Of a DNA stretch of 64,000 nucleotides, positions 1 to 7,837 are shown piece by piece; position 1 is the first letter of the stretch; every line of letters starts with the position of its first letter. The DNA is from JABDJZ01 sp047619685 (GTDB taxonomy: Bacteria; Bacteroidota; Rhodothermia; Rhodothermales; UBA10348), in contig JBLHLC010000019.1 of the NCBI GenBank assembly GCA_047619685.1, positions 17,339-81,338 of the forward strand, written 5' to 3'. Under the pieces are notes generated by a model that worked only from the letters and a program-made list of their open reading frames with translations, searched no databases and was not told the DNA's origin. A program made the translations under genes and the position numbers.

Positions 1-1665
1 GCCATCCCGACGGCTTTTGCGTCCTGGAGCGGAGAGGCATTGGATCACAAGACGCCGCTTCTTCGGTCAATGGAGACGCTGAACACGGCGGCCATGCGCG
101 TCCTTGGTCTATTCGGAGAGAAGGACGCACACAAGGTGTACTCCACTGTTGGCGCAGAGCAGGAGTACTTCCTCATCGATGAGGAATTCTACTATCGTCG
201 TCCGGATCTGGTCACGACCGGCCGCACGCTTTTCGGCGCGAAGCCACCGCGCGGTCAGGAGTTGGATGACCATTATTTTGGCTCAATCCCGGACCGGATT
301 CTGGCCTGCATGCTGGAGGCCGAAAAGGAACTCTACCGCCTGGGCGTGCCCGTCAAGACCCGCCACAACGAGGTGGCACCGGGTCAGTACGAAATTGCAC
401 CCATCTTCGAGAACACCAACATCGCTGCCGATCACCAGCAGTTGGTCATGATCATCCTGGAGCGGGTCGCGCGGCACCATGGGCTGGTCTGCCTGATGCA
501 CGAGAAGCCGTTTGCGGGCATCAACGGTTCGGGCAAGCACAACAACTGGTCGCTCTCAACGGACACGGGCACAAACCTGCTCAATCCAGGCGACACCCCA
601 CACGACAACGAGCAGTTCCTCTTCTTCTGCTCTGCGGTGATCAGGGCGGTCCACAGACACCAGGATTTGCTAAGGATCTCGGTCGCCTCGGCAGGGAACG
701 ATCATCGCCTCGGGGCCAACGAAGCGCCGCCCGCGATCATGTCGGTCTTCCTGGGCGAACAGCTTGAGGACGTGTTCAATCAGCTCGAGCACGGACGCGC
801 CAAGACGTCAAAGGCCGGTGGCCTCCTTGGACTGGGCGTTCCGTCGCTGCCGGATCTTCCGCGTCACGCCGGTGACCGCAACCGGACCAGTCCATTTGCC
901 TTCGTCGGCAATCGGTTCGAATTCCGAGCCGTGGGATCGTCACAAACGGTGTCATGGGCCAATGTCATCCTCAACACCATCGTGGCCGAGTCGCTCGTGG
1001 AGATGGCGGACATGCTTGAGGCCGAGATGTCTGGCAAGGACGGCAACCAAGGGACCTTCGATCAGGCGGTCGCAGATGTCATCAAGGCAGCCATCGCGGA
1101 CGCCAGGCCGATCATTTTTGGCGGCGACAACTACTCTGAAGAATGGCATGTCGAGGCTGAAAGACGCGGTCTGCTCAATCTGCGGACGACGATGGATGCC
1201 CTCCACCACCTGTTGGATGAGAAGAACATCAAGCTCTTCGAGCGTGCCAACGTCCTGAGTGAGACTGAACTCCGAGCCAGAGAAGAAATCCTGGTAGAGC
1301 AGTATTTCCTCAAGGTCAACATCGAGGCCGAGACGACCGAATATCTGGCCAAGACCTATATCCTGCCTGCCGCCGTCACATACCTGGGACAGCTCAACGG
1401 TTCAGCCGGCTCAAGCAAAGGCATCAAGGCCGTCGCCGCAGATGTCTCCCGCATGGTTGACGTGCTCTGTGAAGAGATCACGGCTCTGGGCGCTCAGAAT
1501 GACGAACTCGGTGGTGAGACCGTCCACGAGAAGGCGCAGCACATGCTTGCCAACGTCATCCCGGCGATGGGCAAAGTCCGCGCGGCAGCCGATGCGCTGG
1601 AGGCCGTCGTGGCGCACGACCTGTGGCCGCTACCGACCTACCGTGAAATACTCTGGGTTAAGTAG
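1..1665 (+). CDS. glnN: Glutamine synthetase type III, 5'-truncated by window edge
   Basis: Makes glutamine from glutamate, ammonia and ATP in the cytoplasm. The reading frame is already open at base 1 (AIPTAFASWSGEAL...), so the N-terminal part lies outside the window and the TTG at 40 is not the start. Type III is recognised from the GINGSGKHNNWSLSTDTG stretch, the GNDHRLGANEAPPAI segment, the FVGNRFEFRAVGSS region and the C-terminal WPLPTYREI end. Type III enzymes are about 700 residues, so roughly three quarters is present. The stop is followed by a duplicated copy of the gene's own last bases and then a strong terminator. Family assignment is secure; regulation cannot be judged without the upstream side. 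Confidence 0.93.
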   Translation, partial: AIPTAFASWSGEALDHKTPLLRSMETLNTAAMRVLGLFGEKDAHKVYSTVGAEQEYFLIDEEFYYRRPDLVTTGRTLFGAKPPRGQELDDHYFGSIPDRILACMLEAEKELYRLGVPVKTRHNEVAPGQYEIAPIFENTNIAADHQQLVMIILERVARHHGLVCLMHEKPFAGINGSGKHNNWSLSTDTGTNLLNPGDTPHDNEQFLFFCSAVIRAVHRHQDLLRISVASAGNDHRLGANEAPPAIMSVFLGEQLEDVFNQLEHGRAKTSKAGGLLGLGVPSLPDLPRHAGDRNRTSPFAFVGNRFEFRAVGSSQTVSWANVILNTIVAESLVEMADMLEAEMSGKDGNQGTFDQAVADVIKAAIADARPIIFGGDNYSEEWHVEAERRGLLNLRTTMDALHHLLDEKNIKLFERANVLSETELRAREEILVEQYFLKVNIEAETTEYLAKTYILPAAVTYLGQLNGSAGSSKGIKAVAADVSRMVDVLCEEITALGAQNDELGGETVHEKAQHMLANVIPAMGKVRAAADALEAVVAHDLWPLPTYREILWVK

Positions 1666-1666
1666 T
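1646..1666 (+). repeat. Direct repeat copy 1 (3' end of glnN)
   Basis: A 21-base sequence starting AAATACTCTGGG, covering the last codons and stop of glnN. It is repeated exactly at 1716-1736, and both copies continue into TCCGGG (the second after three extra bases). The 49 bases between them contain the reverse complement of the core (CCCAGAGTATT, about 1686-1696). Confidence 0.85.
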
Positions 1667-1715
1667 CCGGGTGAGCGAGACCTTGCCCAGAGTATTAACG
1701 AAGCCGCAGGCCAGT

Positions 1716-1736
1716 AAATACTCTGGGTTAAGTAGT
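1716..1736 (+). repeat. Direct repeat copy 2 downstream of glnN
   Basis: Exact second copy of the 21 bases that end glnN, lying just before the terminator. It could be an integration or excision scar at a gene 3' end, or a local duplication. No integrase is nearby. Confidence 0.85.
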
Positions 1737-1750
1737 AGTCCGGGCCCGAC

Positions 1751-1802
1751 TTAAAACGAGAACGCCCGTCCCGGAAATCCGGGGCGGGCGTTCTCGTTTT
1801 AA
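1751..1802. terminator. Bidirectional intrinsic terminator
   Basis: A 24-bp stem with one G-T pair and an AAAT loop. The outer part is TTAAAACGAGAACGCCCG paired with its exact complement. The flanking A and T runs make it work on both strands. It separates the convergent glnN and subtilase genes. Confidence 0.93.
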
Positions 1803-1820
1803 GCCGTTTGGGCCGGCGCC

Positions 1821-3011
1821 TTAGTGAATCGCGATCATGTAGATTTTTTGGTCCAGACCGACCGTCGTCCCGCCTGACGCGATGCCGCCAAGCAGGAGGA
1901 TCCCTGCCACATGCGGCGTAGCCATGGACGTGCCGCTGATCGTGTTATAGCCACCGTCCTTCCAAGTGGACTCAATGTTGACGCCTGGGGCCGCGTAGTC
2001 TACCGGAGGCTGGCCGTAGTTGCTCCATGTTGCAAAGTTGTCATTAATGTCGGTGGCGGCGATGGTGTAGATGTTGGTGCCGTTTGCGCTCGCTGGGGAG
2101 TGTGAGTTTGCGTCCGATCCGTCGTTGCCGGCGGCAACCGCGAACTTGACTCTCGAAGAGGCTCCAATTACTGCGTCGTTGACGGCCTGCGAAAAGCCGC
2201 CGCCAAGGCTCATATTCGCGACGTCGCCAACAGCGCCATTCGCACCCACATGGTTAATGCCGGCAATAATCCCCGAGTAGCTGCCTGAGCCCCGCGAACT
2301 GAGCACCTTCACAGGCACCACTTTTGAGCCGGGAGCAACCCCAACCACGCCGATGCTGTTGTTGAGTGCGCCGATCGTACCCGAAACATGGGTTCCATGT
2401 CCGTGGCCGTCGTCAAAACCAGCGTCCTTTCCTTTGTCGAAGGCGCTGAATCCGCGGCTGTCGTCCACATTCAAATCAGGGTGGTCCAGGTCGATGCCCG
2501 TGTCCAGGATCCACGCGGTACCGCTTGCGGGGCTAGTGATGCTTGCAGGGTCAGTGTCCCCATTCACGCGGGTAATGCCCCAGGGCTCACTCTGCGCGGG
2601 AGGCGCACCGCCGCCGCCACCGGGTTTGCCACCTCGGCCCTGAATCTGAATGGGGTCAAGAACCACCCACCGGTCAGGCTCTACGTAGGCCACGCGGTCG
2701 TCGTCCCGCAATCTGGCAAGCTCTTCGCCGGAGAGGGGCGCGGAGAAGCCGACGATGGAAGAACCGTATACGTGCTCGGCCGGAACGCCGTATTCAGTGG
2801 CCAGGGCCTGAGCCTGCTCCACGGGCGTTTTTCCGGCAGAAAAAACATCGTCCGTCATCACCACGATGTAGCGGCCGGGAATGGGATCCCCCGAACGGTT
2901 TTCGACTGCCGGTACATCGTCAACCCCATCGACGATGGCGGTCTGGTCACATCCGGAAAGAACCACGGCCGCAAGGATGGCTACCGCGGCAAAACGGGGG
3001 AGATAGGTCAT
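1821..3011 (-). CDS. Subtilisin-like serine protease (S8) lipoprotein with inhibitor prodomain
   Basis: Secreted proteinase K/subtilisin-type endopeptidase. I chose the ATG at 3011 (396 aa) because it opens directly into a lipoprotein signal (FAAVAILAAVVLSGC, Cys 21); the longer frame upstream has no signal. Residues about 46-118 form an I9 propeptide (YIVVMTDDV... VAYVEPDRW), followed by a Gly-rich linker (about 127-137). The catalytic triad is visible as Asp170 (ILDTGID), His205 (HGTHVSGT) and Ser362 (GTSMATPHVAG). The chain ends soon after the Ser motif with KIYMIAIH, resembling the 'KIAH' ends of related proteases. It is divergent from the ECF sigma gene; the shared spacer carries TGAGACACG repeats. 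Confidence 0.92.
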   Translation of the reverse strand: MTYLPRFAAVAILAAVVLSGCDQTAIVDGVDDVPAVENRSGDPIPGRYIVVMTDDVFSAGKTPVEQAQALATEYGVPAEHVYGSSIVGFSAPLSGEELARLRDDDRVAYVEPDRWVVLDPIQIQGRGGKPGGGGGAPPAQSEPWGITRVNGDTDPASITSPASGTAWILDTGIDLDHPDLNVDDSRGFSAFDKGKDAGFDDGHGHGTHVSGTIGALNNSIGVVGVAPGSKVVPVKVLSSRGSGSYSGIIAGINHVGANGAVGDVANMSLGGGFSQAVNDAVIGASSRVKFAVAAGNDGSDANSHSPASANGTNIYTIAATDINDNFATWSNYGQPPVDYAAPGVNIESTWKDGGYNTISGTSMATPHVAGILLLGGIASGGTTVGLDQKIYMIAIH

Positions 3012-3162
3012 GCGAGTTGAGATAGGGTGGCTGGAGACAACATCCCATCTCAAAGACCGCGCCAGTCTCACCCGGAAGACGGACCGTGACCAGGTACCCG
3101 TCAAGGGCACCCGGAAATGCCCATTCAGGACCTGGGTACCGTTCAGGGCCTAAAAGGAGGCA

Positions 3163-3212
3163 TGTCTCAAATGAGACACGGGCAGAGCGTGCTGAGACAC
3201 GCATGAGACACG
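3163..3212. promoter_or_regulatory. Operator-like TGAGACACG repeats in divergent spacer
   Basis: TGAGACACG occurs three times on the plus strand, at 3172, 3193 and 3204. The spacings of 21 and 11 bases put the sites on one face of the helix. The first copy is also half of an inverted repeat, TGTCTCA-aa-TGAGACA (3163-3178). The array lies between the subtilase start (3011) and the sigma-factor start (3324), a 312-base spacer with no gene. The binding protein is unknown. Confidence 0.6.
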
Positions 3213-3259
3213 GAATATGAGAAACAGCCATTGGACCCGCCCACTTGGTCCAGCGAGGA

Positions 3260-3289
3260 TTGGACGCTGTGGGTCCCGCTTTTTATCTA
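3260..3289 (+). promoter_or_regulatory. Candidate promoter of the ECF sigma gene
   Basis: TTGGAC (3260-3265), an 18-base spacer and TATCTA (3284-3289), placed about 35 bases upstream of the ATG and just downstream of the TGAGACACG array. Matched by eye only. Confidence 0.4.
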
Positions 3290-3323
3290 TCTTCACCATC
3301 CTTGCCCCGCAGTTCCGCACCGA

Positions 3324-3935
3324 ATGGCCAACAAAGATTCATCCAACGCGCCCTCGCAGTCCAGCGAGCAGGATCGTGTGTTGGTTGAGGCTGCTCTGGC
3401 CGGCCGGCAGCCGGCCTATCAGGAGCTCATGGAGAAGTACCAGGGCCCCCTGACACGACACGTGCAGCGCATGGTCCGAGGCTCCAATGACATCGACGAC
3501 CTTGTCCAGGAGTGTTTCATAAAGGCGTTCTCTGCGCTGAAATCCTATTCGGCCGATTACGCCTTCTCTACGTGGCTGTACAAGATCGCCACGAACCACA
3601 CGATTGACTTCCTTCGCAAGAAGCGGCTGAGCACGTTCTCCATTGATCGGCCGATCAACACGAAGGACGGCGAAGTTGAATTCGAAATACCTGACTCATC
3701 CTATCGGCCTGATCGCCATATCGTGGACGATCAGCGTCGCGAACTGATTCAGGCGGCCATAGATACCCTGCCTCCCAAGTACCACATGGTGATCGTGATG
3801 CGACACCAGCAGGAGAAATCGTACGAAGAAATCGCACGCGAATTGGATCTGCCTCTGGGCACTGTGAAGGCACACATCTTTCGAGCGCGCGCGCTCTTGT
3901 ATCGGTACCTGCGTGAGCGGCGCGACACCATCTGA
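3324..3935 (+). CDS. ECF-family RNA polymerase sigma factor
   Basis: Alternative sigma-70 factor that directs RNA polymerase to a regulon. The ATG at 3324 gives 203 aa starting MANKDSS; the frame continues upstream but that extension does not resemble the family. Region 2 is seen around DDLVQECFIKAFSAL and FSTWLYKIATNHTIDFLRKKR. Region 4 is LPPKYHMVIVMRHQQEKSYEEIARELDLPLGTVKAHIFRAR, with a helix-turn-helix. No anti-sigma gene is adjacent; purB follows after 28 bases. The divergent subtilase could be a target or partner, but that is only an inference from position. Confidence 0.92.
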   Translation: MANKDSSNAPSQSSEQDRVLVEAALAGRQPAYQELMEKYQGPLTRHVQRMVRGSNDIDDLVQECFIKAFSALKSYSADYAFSTWLYKIATNHTIDFLRKKRLSTFSIDRPINTKDGEVEFEIPDSSYRPDRHIVDDQRRELIQAAIDTLPPKYHMVIVMRHQQEKSYEEIARELDLPLGTVKAHIFRARALLYRYLRERRDTI

Positions 3936-3963
3936 GCCCCGAGTCTGAAGGGCATACCGAGCT

Positions 3964-5259
3964 ATGATTGAACGATATTCGCGGCCCGAAATGGCTGCGC
4001 TGTGGACCGAGACGGCCCAATTTGATGCATGGCTGGAGGTGGAGCTGGCGGCCTGCTGGGCGTGGTCCCAACTTGGAGTAATTCCCGCGGCCGATGTAGA
4101 AAAACTCTACGCTCATGCCACATTCGACGTAGACCGGATCCACGAAATTGAGGAGATCACCCGGCATGATGTGGTGGCCTTCACGCGGTCGGTCAGCGAG
4201 TCTCTGGGCCCGGAGAAGAAGTGGATCCACTACGGGTTGACGTCTTCCGACGTGGTTGACACGGCTTGGAGTGTCCGACTCGCCAAGGCGAACGATCTGA
4301 TCCTGGACCGCCTGGACCACATGATCCAGATTCTGGGTCGGCGTGCCAAGGAGCACAAATACACGCTCATGATGGGGCGGACCCATGGTGTACATGCCGA
4401 ACCGACCACGTTCGGCCTGAAGATGGCGCTCTACTACACGGAGATGAAGCGCAACCGTCGCCGGTTCAAGGCCGCGGCGTATGATCTGAAGGTGGGCAAG
4501 ATCTCGGGCTCGGTGGGCACGTTCGCGCATTTGCCCACGGACGTGGAGCGGCTGGCCTGTGAGAAGCTCGGCCTGGAGGCTGCGCCAATCTCAACCCAGG
4601 TCCTCCAGCGCGACCGGCACGCACACTACATGGCCGTCCTCGCGCTCATCGGAGCCACGCTTGAAAAGATGGCCATTGAAGTCCGTGGTCTGCAAAAGAG
4701 CGAGGTGCGCGAAGTCGAGGAGGCATTCCGGAAGGGTCAGAAGGGGTCCTCTTCCATGCCGCACAAGCGCAATCCAGTCGGCTCCGAAAATGTCACCGGA
4801 TGCGCACGGCTCCTCCGGGGATACATGGTTGTGGCGTACGAAAACGTACCGCTATGGCACGAGAGGGATATCTCGCACTCCAGTGCCGAGCGCGTAATCC
4901 TCCCGGATGCCACGACCGTCCTGCACTATGCCCTGGATCGCTTCGCCCGGATAATGGACAACCTGGTCGTCTTCCCAGACACCATGCGCGAGAACATGGA
5001 GCGGACTTTTGGTCTCTACAACAGCCAGCGACTGCTGAATGCACTAATCGACAAAGGCCTGATGAGGGAGCTTGCCTACGATACCGTCCAGCCGCTGGCG
5101 ATGACGGCGTGGACCGAGCGGCGCAGTTTTCGCGAGTTGGTGGACGCATCCCCCGAAATATCGAAATACCTGACACCCGCTGAGATCGCCGCCGAGTTTG
5201 ACGTGGAGTACCACCTCAAGCGGGTAGACGAAATAATGGAGCGGGTCGGCCTGGGCTGA
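3964..5259 (+). CDS. purB: Adenylosuccinate lyase
   Basis: Catalyses two purine steps: SAICAR to AICAR plus fumarate, and adenylosuccinate to AMP plus fumarate. The 431-aa length fits the short bacterial PurB form. It shows the fumarase-superfamily signature SSMPHKRNPVGSENV, the substrate motif TSSDVVDTA and the catalytic-His segment GRTHGVHAEPTTFG. The start MIERYSRPEM is the usual PurB N-terminus. It lies 28 bases after the sigma factor and is probably co-transcribed. Confidence 0.96.
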   Translation: MIERYSRPEMAALWTETAQFDAWLEVELAACWAWSQLGVIPAADVEKLYAHATFDVDRIHEIEEITRHDVVAFTRSVSESLGPEKKWIHYGLTSSDVVDTAWSVRLAKANDLILDRLDHMIQILGRRAKEHKYTLMMGRTHGVHAEPTTFGLKMALYYTEMKRNRRRFKAAAYDLKVGKISGSVGTFAHLPTDVERLACEKLGLEAAPISTQVLQRDRHAHYMAVLALIGATLEKMAIEVRGLQKSEVREVEEAFRKGQKGSSSMPHKRNPVGSENVTGCARLLRGYMVVAYENVPLWHERDISHSSAERVILPDATTVLHYALDRFARIMDNLVVFPDTMRENMERTFGLYNSQRLLNALIDKGLMRELAYDTVQPLAMTAWTERRSFRELVDASPEISKYLTPAEIAAEFDVEYHLKRVDEIMERVGLG

Positions 5260-5260
5260 G

Positions 5261-5342
5261 CTCCGGGGCCCCTTCTTGTGGGAAAACGAAACGGCCCCGC
5301 CACCTGAGCGGCGGTGTGGGACACACCAAAGGGCCCCGGGAC
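5261..5342. other. Inverted repeats after purB, possible terminator
   Basis: CCGGGGCCCCTT (about 5261-5274) can pair with AAGGGCCCCGG (about 5328-5342). A GCCACC/GGTGGC-like hairpin lies inside the loop and is followed, on the minus strand, by GTTTCGTTTT. It sits between convergent genes. A terminator role is plausible but the long loop makes it weak. Confidence 0.35.
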
Positions 5343-5380
5343 CCTTTGAGTCCAATGGTTGGCCAAGCGCCACGCAGACC

Positions 5381-5854
5381 CTAAATGCACTCAAGACGAT
5401 CCAGCACTGCATTCACGAAGGAGGGACTGACGCTGCCGCCCTCTGCGTTATACATATAGATCCTCAACTGCGAAAGAGGTCCTGCGACCAGAATGCTTCG
5501 CGCACCGGTACCCAATAAATGCACCGCTGTTGTCGTAGCGCCTTCATGGCCACATATCGTTCGCCTCCGAACGGTGGCAGACGCCCCACTCATTTCCGTT
5601 TCTTTTGTGAGCATTTCAACCAAAGACCTGCGACCAAGGCTGTATTGGTACGAGAGTTCGATCTCCCCCACGCGAACCGGAACCATCGATCTGCCGTCGG
5701 CAGCCATCGTGGCGCTTTCAGACCCGAGCGCTGTACGGATGTCGAGCCCGGCGAAGGTGTGCCAGCCGTCTTCGGGAAACGGATAGTCCCCGCCTCCACA
5801 ACCCACTGCAAATAGGCAAACGATCCGAGAGAGGTGCAAGTGGTGCCTTGTCAA
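5381..5854 (-). CDS. Unknown lipoprotein
   Basis: A 157-aa protein that I do not recognise. It begins, from a TTG codon, with a short lipoprotein-type signal (IVCLFAVGC, then Gly-rich GGG). The rest has no transmembrane segment and no catalytic motif I can name. An internal TTG about 5 codons in is an alternative start. It lies downstream of thyA-folA on the same strand, with a 56-base gap, and is probably transcribed with them. It may be an ordinary envelope protein. Confidence 0.6.
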   Translation of the reverse strand: MTRHHLHLSRIVCLFAVGCGGGDYPFPEDGWHTFAGLDIRTALGSESATMAADGRSMVPVRVGEIELSYQYSLGRRSLVEMLTKETEMSGASATVRRRTICGHEGATTTAVHLLGTGARSILVAGPLSQLRIYMYNAEGGSVSPSFVNAVLDRLECI

Positions 5855-5910
5855 ATCAAGTCGCTCCGGTAGAAACTAGGCAGGTGCCCGCGGGCCGGCG
5901 CGGCGGAAAC

Positions 5911-6444
5911 TCAGGCGGGAACGTGTGCGGCTTTCCAGTTGGCGGGGTCGGTCACGTAGGTGACGAACCGGTACCCGTCGTGCGGGTCGTTCCTGACAAG
6001 GTGATACCGTTTCCCCAGCAGGTGCTCAAACGGAGGGAAGTGCACATCGCCCTCGTAGTCACCGTCCACCAGCGTCAACTCCATCCGATCGGCCTTCCCA
6101 AGAAACTGCTCGTAGAGGGTTGCCCCGCCCGCAATGATCAGGATCTCGACGTCACCAGCCGCTGCGACGGCCTCGTCAATCGAACGATATACCTCTGCCT
6201 GATCAGAGGCGAAGTCGTCGGAACGTGTCACCACCAAATGACGCCTGTTCGGAAGCGGCCGGCCAAACTGTTCGATGAGGGACTGAAACGTCTTCCGACC
6301 CATGAGCATGGGGTGGCCGACCGTCAACCTCTTGAAGTGACGCAAGTCTTCCGGAATGTGCCAGGGCAGATGGAGGCCATTTCCGATAAGGCGGTTCTTC
6401 GAACCGACCGCCGAAACAATCACTATTTCAGGTCCCTTCCTCAA
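5911..6444 (-). CDS. folA: Dihydrofolate reductase
   Basis: Reduces dihydrofolate to tetrahydrofolate with NADPH, restoring the cofactor consumed by thymidylate synthase. The 177-aa protein has the N-terminal strand EIVIVSAVG, the NRLIGNGLHLPWHIPEDLRHFK active-site segment with the acidic residue at Asp33, the NADPH motif MGRKTFQSL and the IIAGGATLYEQF segment. It starts with TTG at 6444, and this codon overlaps the thyA stop (TTGA), so translation is probably coupled. Confidence 0.95.
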   Translation of the reverse strand: MRKGPEIVIVSAVGSKNRLIGNGLHLPWHIPEDLRHFKRLTVGHPMLMGRKTFQSLIEQFGRPLPNRRHLVVTRSDDFASDQAEVYRSIDEAVAAAGDVEILIIAGGATLYEQFLGKADRMELTLVDGDYEGDVHFPPFEHLLGKRYHLVRNDPHDGYRFVTYVTDPANWKAAHVPA

Positions 6445-7235
6445 ATGGCCACCGGCGCCTTGATGGAAGGGTGGTACTTGTAGTCAACCACCTCGAAGTC
6501 TTCGTACTCATAGTCGAAGATGGACGCGGGCCGGCGCTTGATCCGGAGAGTTGGAAGCGGATAGGGATCTCTGGCCAGTTGCTCCTCGATTTGAGTCAGA
6601 TGGTTCAGATAGACGTGCGCGTCCCCGATGGTATAGACCAAGTCGCCCACTTCCAGATCGCACTGCTGGGCCACCATGTGGGTGAGGAGAGCGTATTCTG
6701 CAATGTTGAATGGCGCGCCCAGAAAGAGATCGTTGGACCGCACGTACAACTGGCAGGACAGGCGCCCATCCCCTACCCAGAACTGGTAAAACATGTGGCA
6801 TGGAGGCAGAGCCATCTTGTCCAGATCCCCCACATTCCACGCGTTGACGATATGTCTCCGAGAGTCGGGTGAGGTCCGGATGGACGCTACGACCCGCTCG
6901 ATCTGATTAATGGAGTGGCCCTCGCGATTCTCCCAGGAAACCCACTGCTTTCCGTACACGGGGCCCAGGTTGCCTTTGTCATCAGCCCACGGATCCCAGA
7001 TGTGCACGCCATACTGGTTCATGTAATCAATATTCGTCCCGCCCCGAAGAAACCACAGCATCTCAACGGCGAGTCCCTTGAAGAACACACGCTTCGTGGT
7101 GACGAGCGGGAAGGCCTTTGCGAGGTCGAAACGCATCTGGTGTCCGAAAATACTGAGCGTGCCCGTGCCGGTTCGGTCCTCCTTTTTGAGGCCGTTGTCG
7201 CGAACGTGGCGGAGCAAATCAAGGTATTGTCGCAT
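6441..7235 (-). CDS. thyA: Thymidylate synthase
   Basis: Methylates dUMP to dTMP using methylenetetrahydrofolate. The ATG at 7235 gives exactly 264 residues, the E. coli ThyA length; the in-frame codons further upstream are not conserved. Visible features are the MRQYLDLLRHV start, RTGTGTLSIFGHQMRFDL, catalytic Cys146 in LPPCHMFYQFWV, the dUMP phosphate arginines (SRRH), and DVYLNH-like AHVYLNHLTQIEEQL. It precedes folA with a 4-base overlap, a common pairing of the folate cycle. Confidence 0.97.
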   Translation of the reverse strand: MRQYLDLLRHVRDNGLKKEDRTGTGTLSIFGHQMRFDLAKAFPLVTTKRVFFKGLAVEMLWFLRGGTNIDYMNQYGVHIWDPWADDKGNLGPVYGKQWVSWENREGHSINQIERVVASIRTSPDSRRHIVNAWNVGDLDKMALPPCHMFYQFWVGDGRLSCQLYVRSNDLFLGAPFNIAEYALLTHMVAQQCDLEVGDLVYTIGDAHVYLNHLTQIEEQLARDPYPLPTLRIKRRPASIFDYEYEDFEVVDYKYHPSIKAPVAI

Positions 7236-7291
7236 CGGGATCTTTTGCAGTTCAGCAGGCGTGATGCATATGCACACCAGACCCCCCCAAA

Positions 7292-7546
7292 ATGGACCCG
7301 AACCTCCACCAGAAGCAAGGCATCAATCACCTGAACAAGGTGTTGAATTATGCAGAGTTCGTTCGGGAGGGAGATCGGGCCAAGGTCCACCTGACCGCCG
7401 AGGACTGGCAAGTGGTTGCCGACACGCTGTTTCAGATGGAAACGGAAAGAGAGATGCTGCCGGGGGCCATCAAGGAGTACCGGATGGCCGGACAGGTTAT
7501 CGAACTGGAGACCGAAGGCCTGACCATCGACCTGGAAATCATTTAG
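7292..7546 (+). CDS. Small conserved-looking protein of unknown function
   Basis: An 84-aa acidic soluble protein (MDPNLHQKQGINHLNKVLNYAEF...). It has a helical first half and a tail of alternating hydrophobic residues (GQVIELETEGLTIDLEII). It is divergent from thyA with a 56-base gap, and stands alone in front of an empty 291-base spacer. I cannot name a family. Coding is supported by a good codon pattern and an ATG start. Confidence 0.65.
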   Translation: MDPNLHQKQGINHLNKVLNYAEFVREGDRAKVHLTAEDWQVVADTLFQMETEREMLPGAIKEYRMAGQVIELETEGLTIDLEII

Positions 7547-7837
7547 GGGCCCGCTCGTGTAGTGCGCCGTAGTTGAGGGAGCTTGTTTGGGCTTGTTCTC
7601 TCAAGCAGACGTGAGGACATCGCCCCAGCCTGAAGGTGGACGTTAGCGGACGCTCGATGCGCCGGAGTGGAATAAGGGATCCCAATTCCACCAAATCCCC
7701 CGAATTGACCGCACGGAAGTGCAACACGGGCGGCAATTCCACTTTCGCACCCCTGGTGCCGGGTCACGGAAGTAGAATTGGGAGAACGTATTCTACTCAG
7801 GCCAACGCTTAAGTGCCAAACAGAACGGCGTACTACG
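7547..7837. other. 291-base spacer without a gene
   Basis: I see no gene or RNA here. There is one short hairpin, GTAGAAT (7772-7778) with ATTCTAC (7790-7796), close to the fucP stop. It lacks a clear T tract. Confidence 0.5.

Noticed and set aside
2388..3020. 210-codon open frame on the plus strand
   Set aside because: It lies antisense inside the subtilase gene, whose triad and signal peptide are clear. It has no start context or family resemblance.
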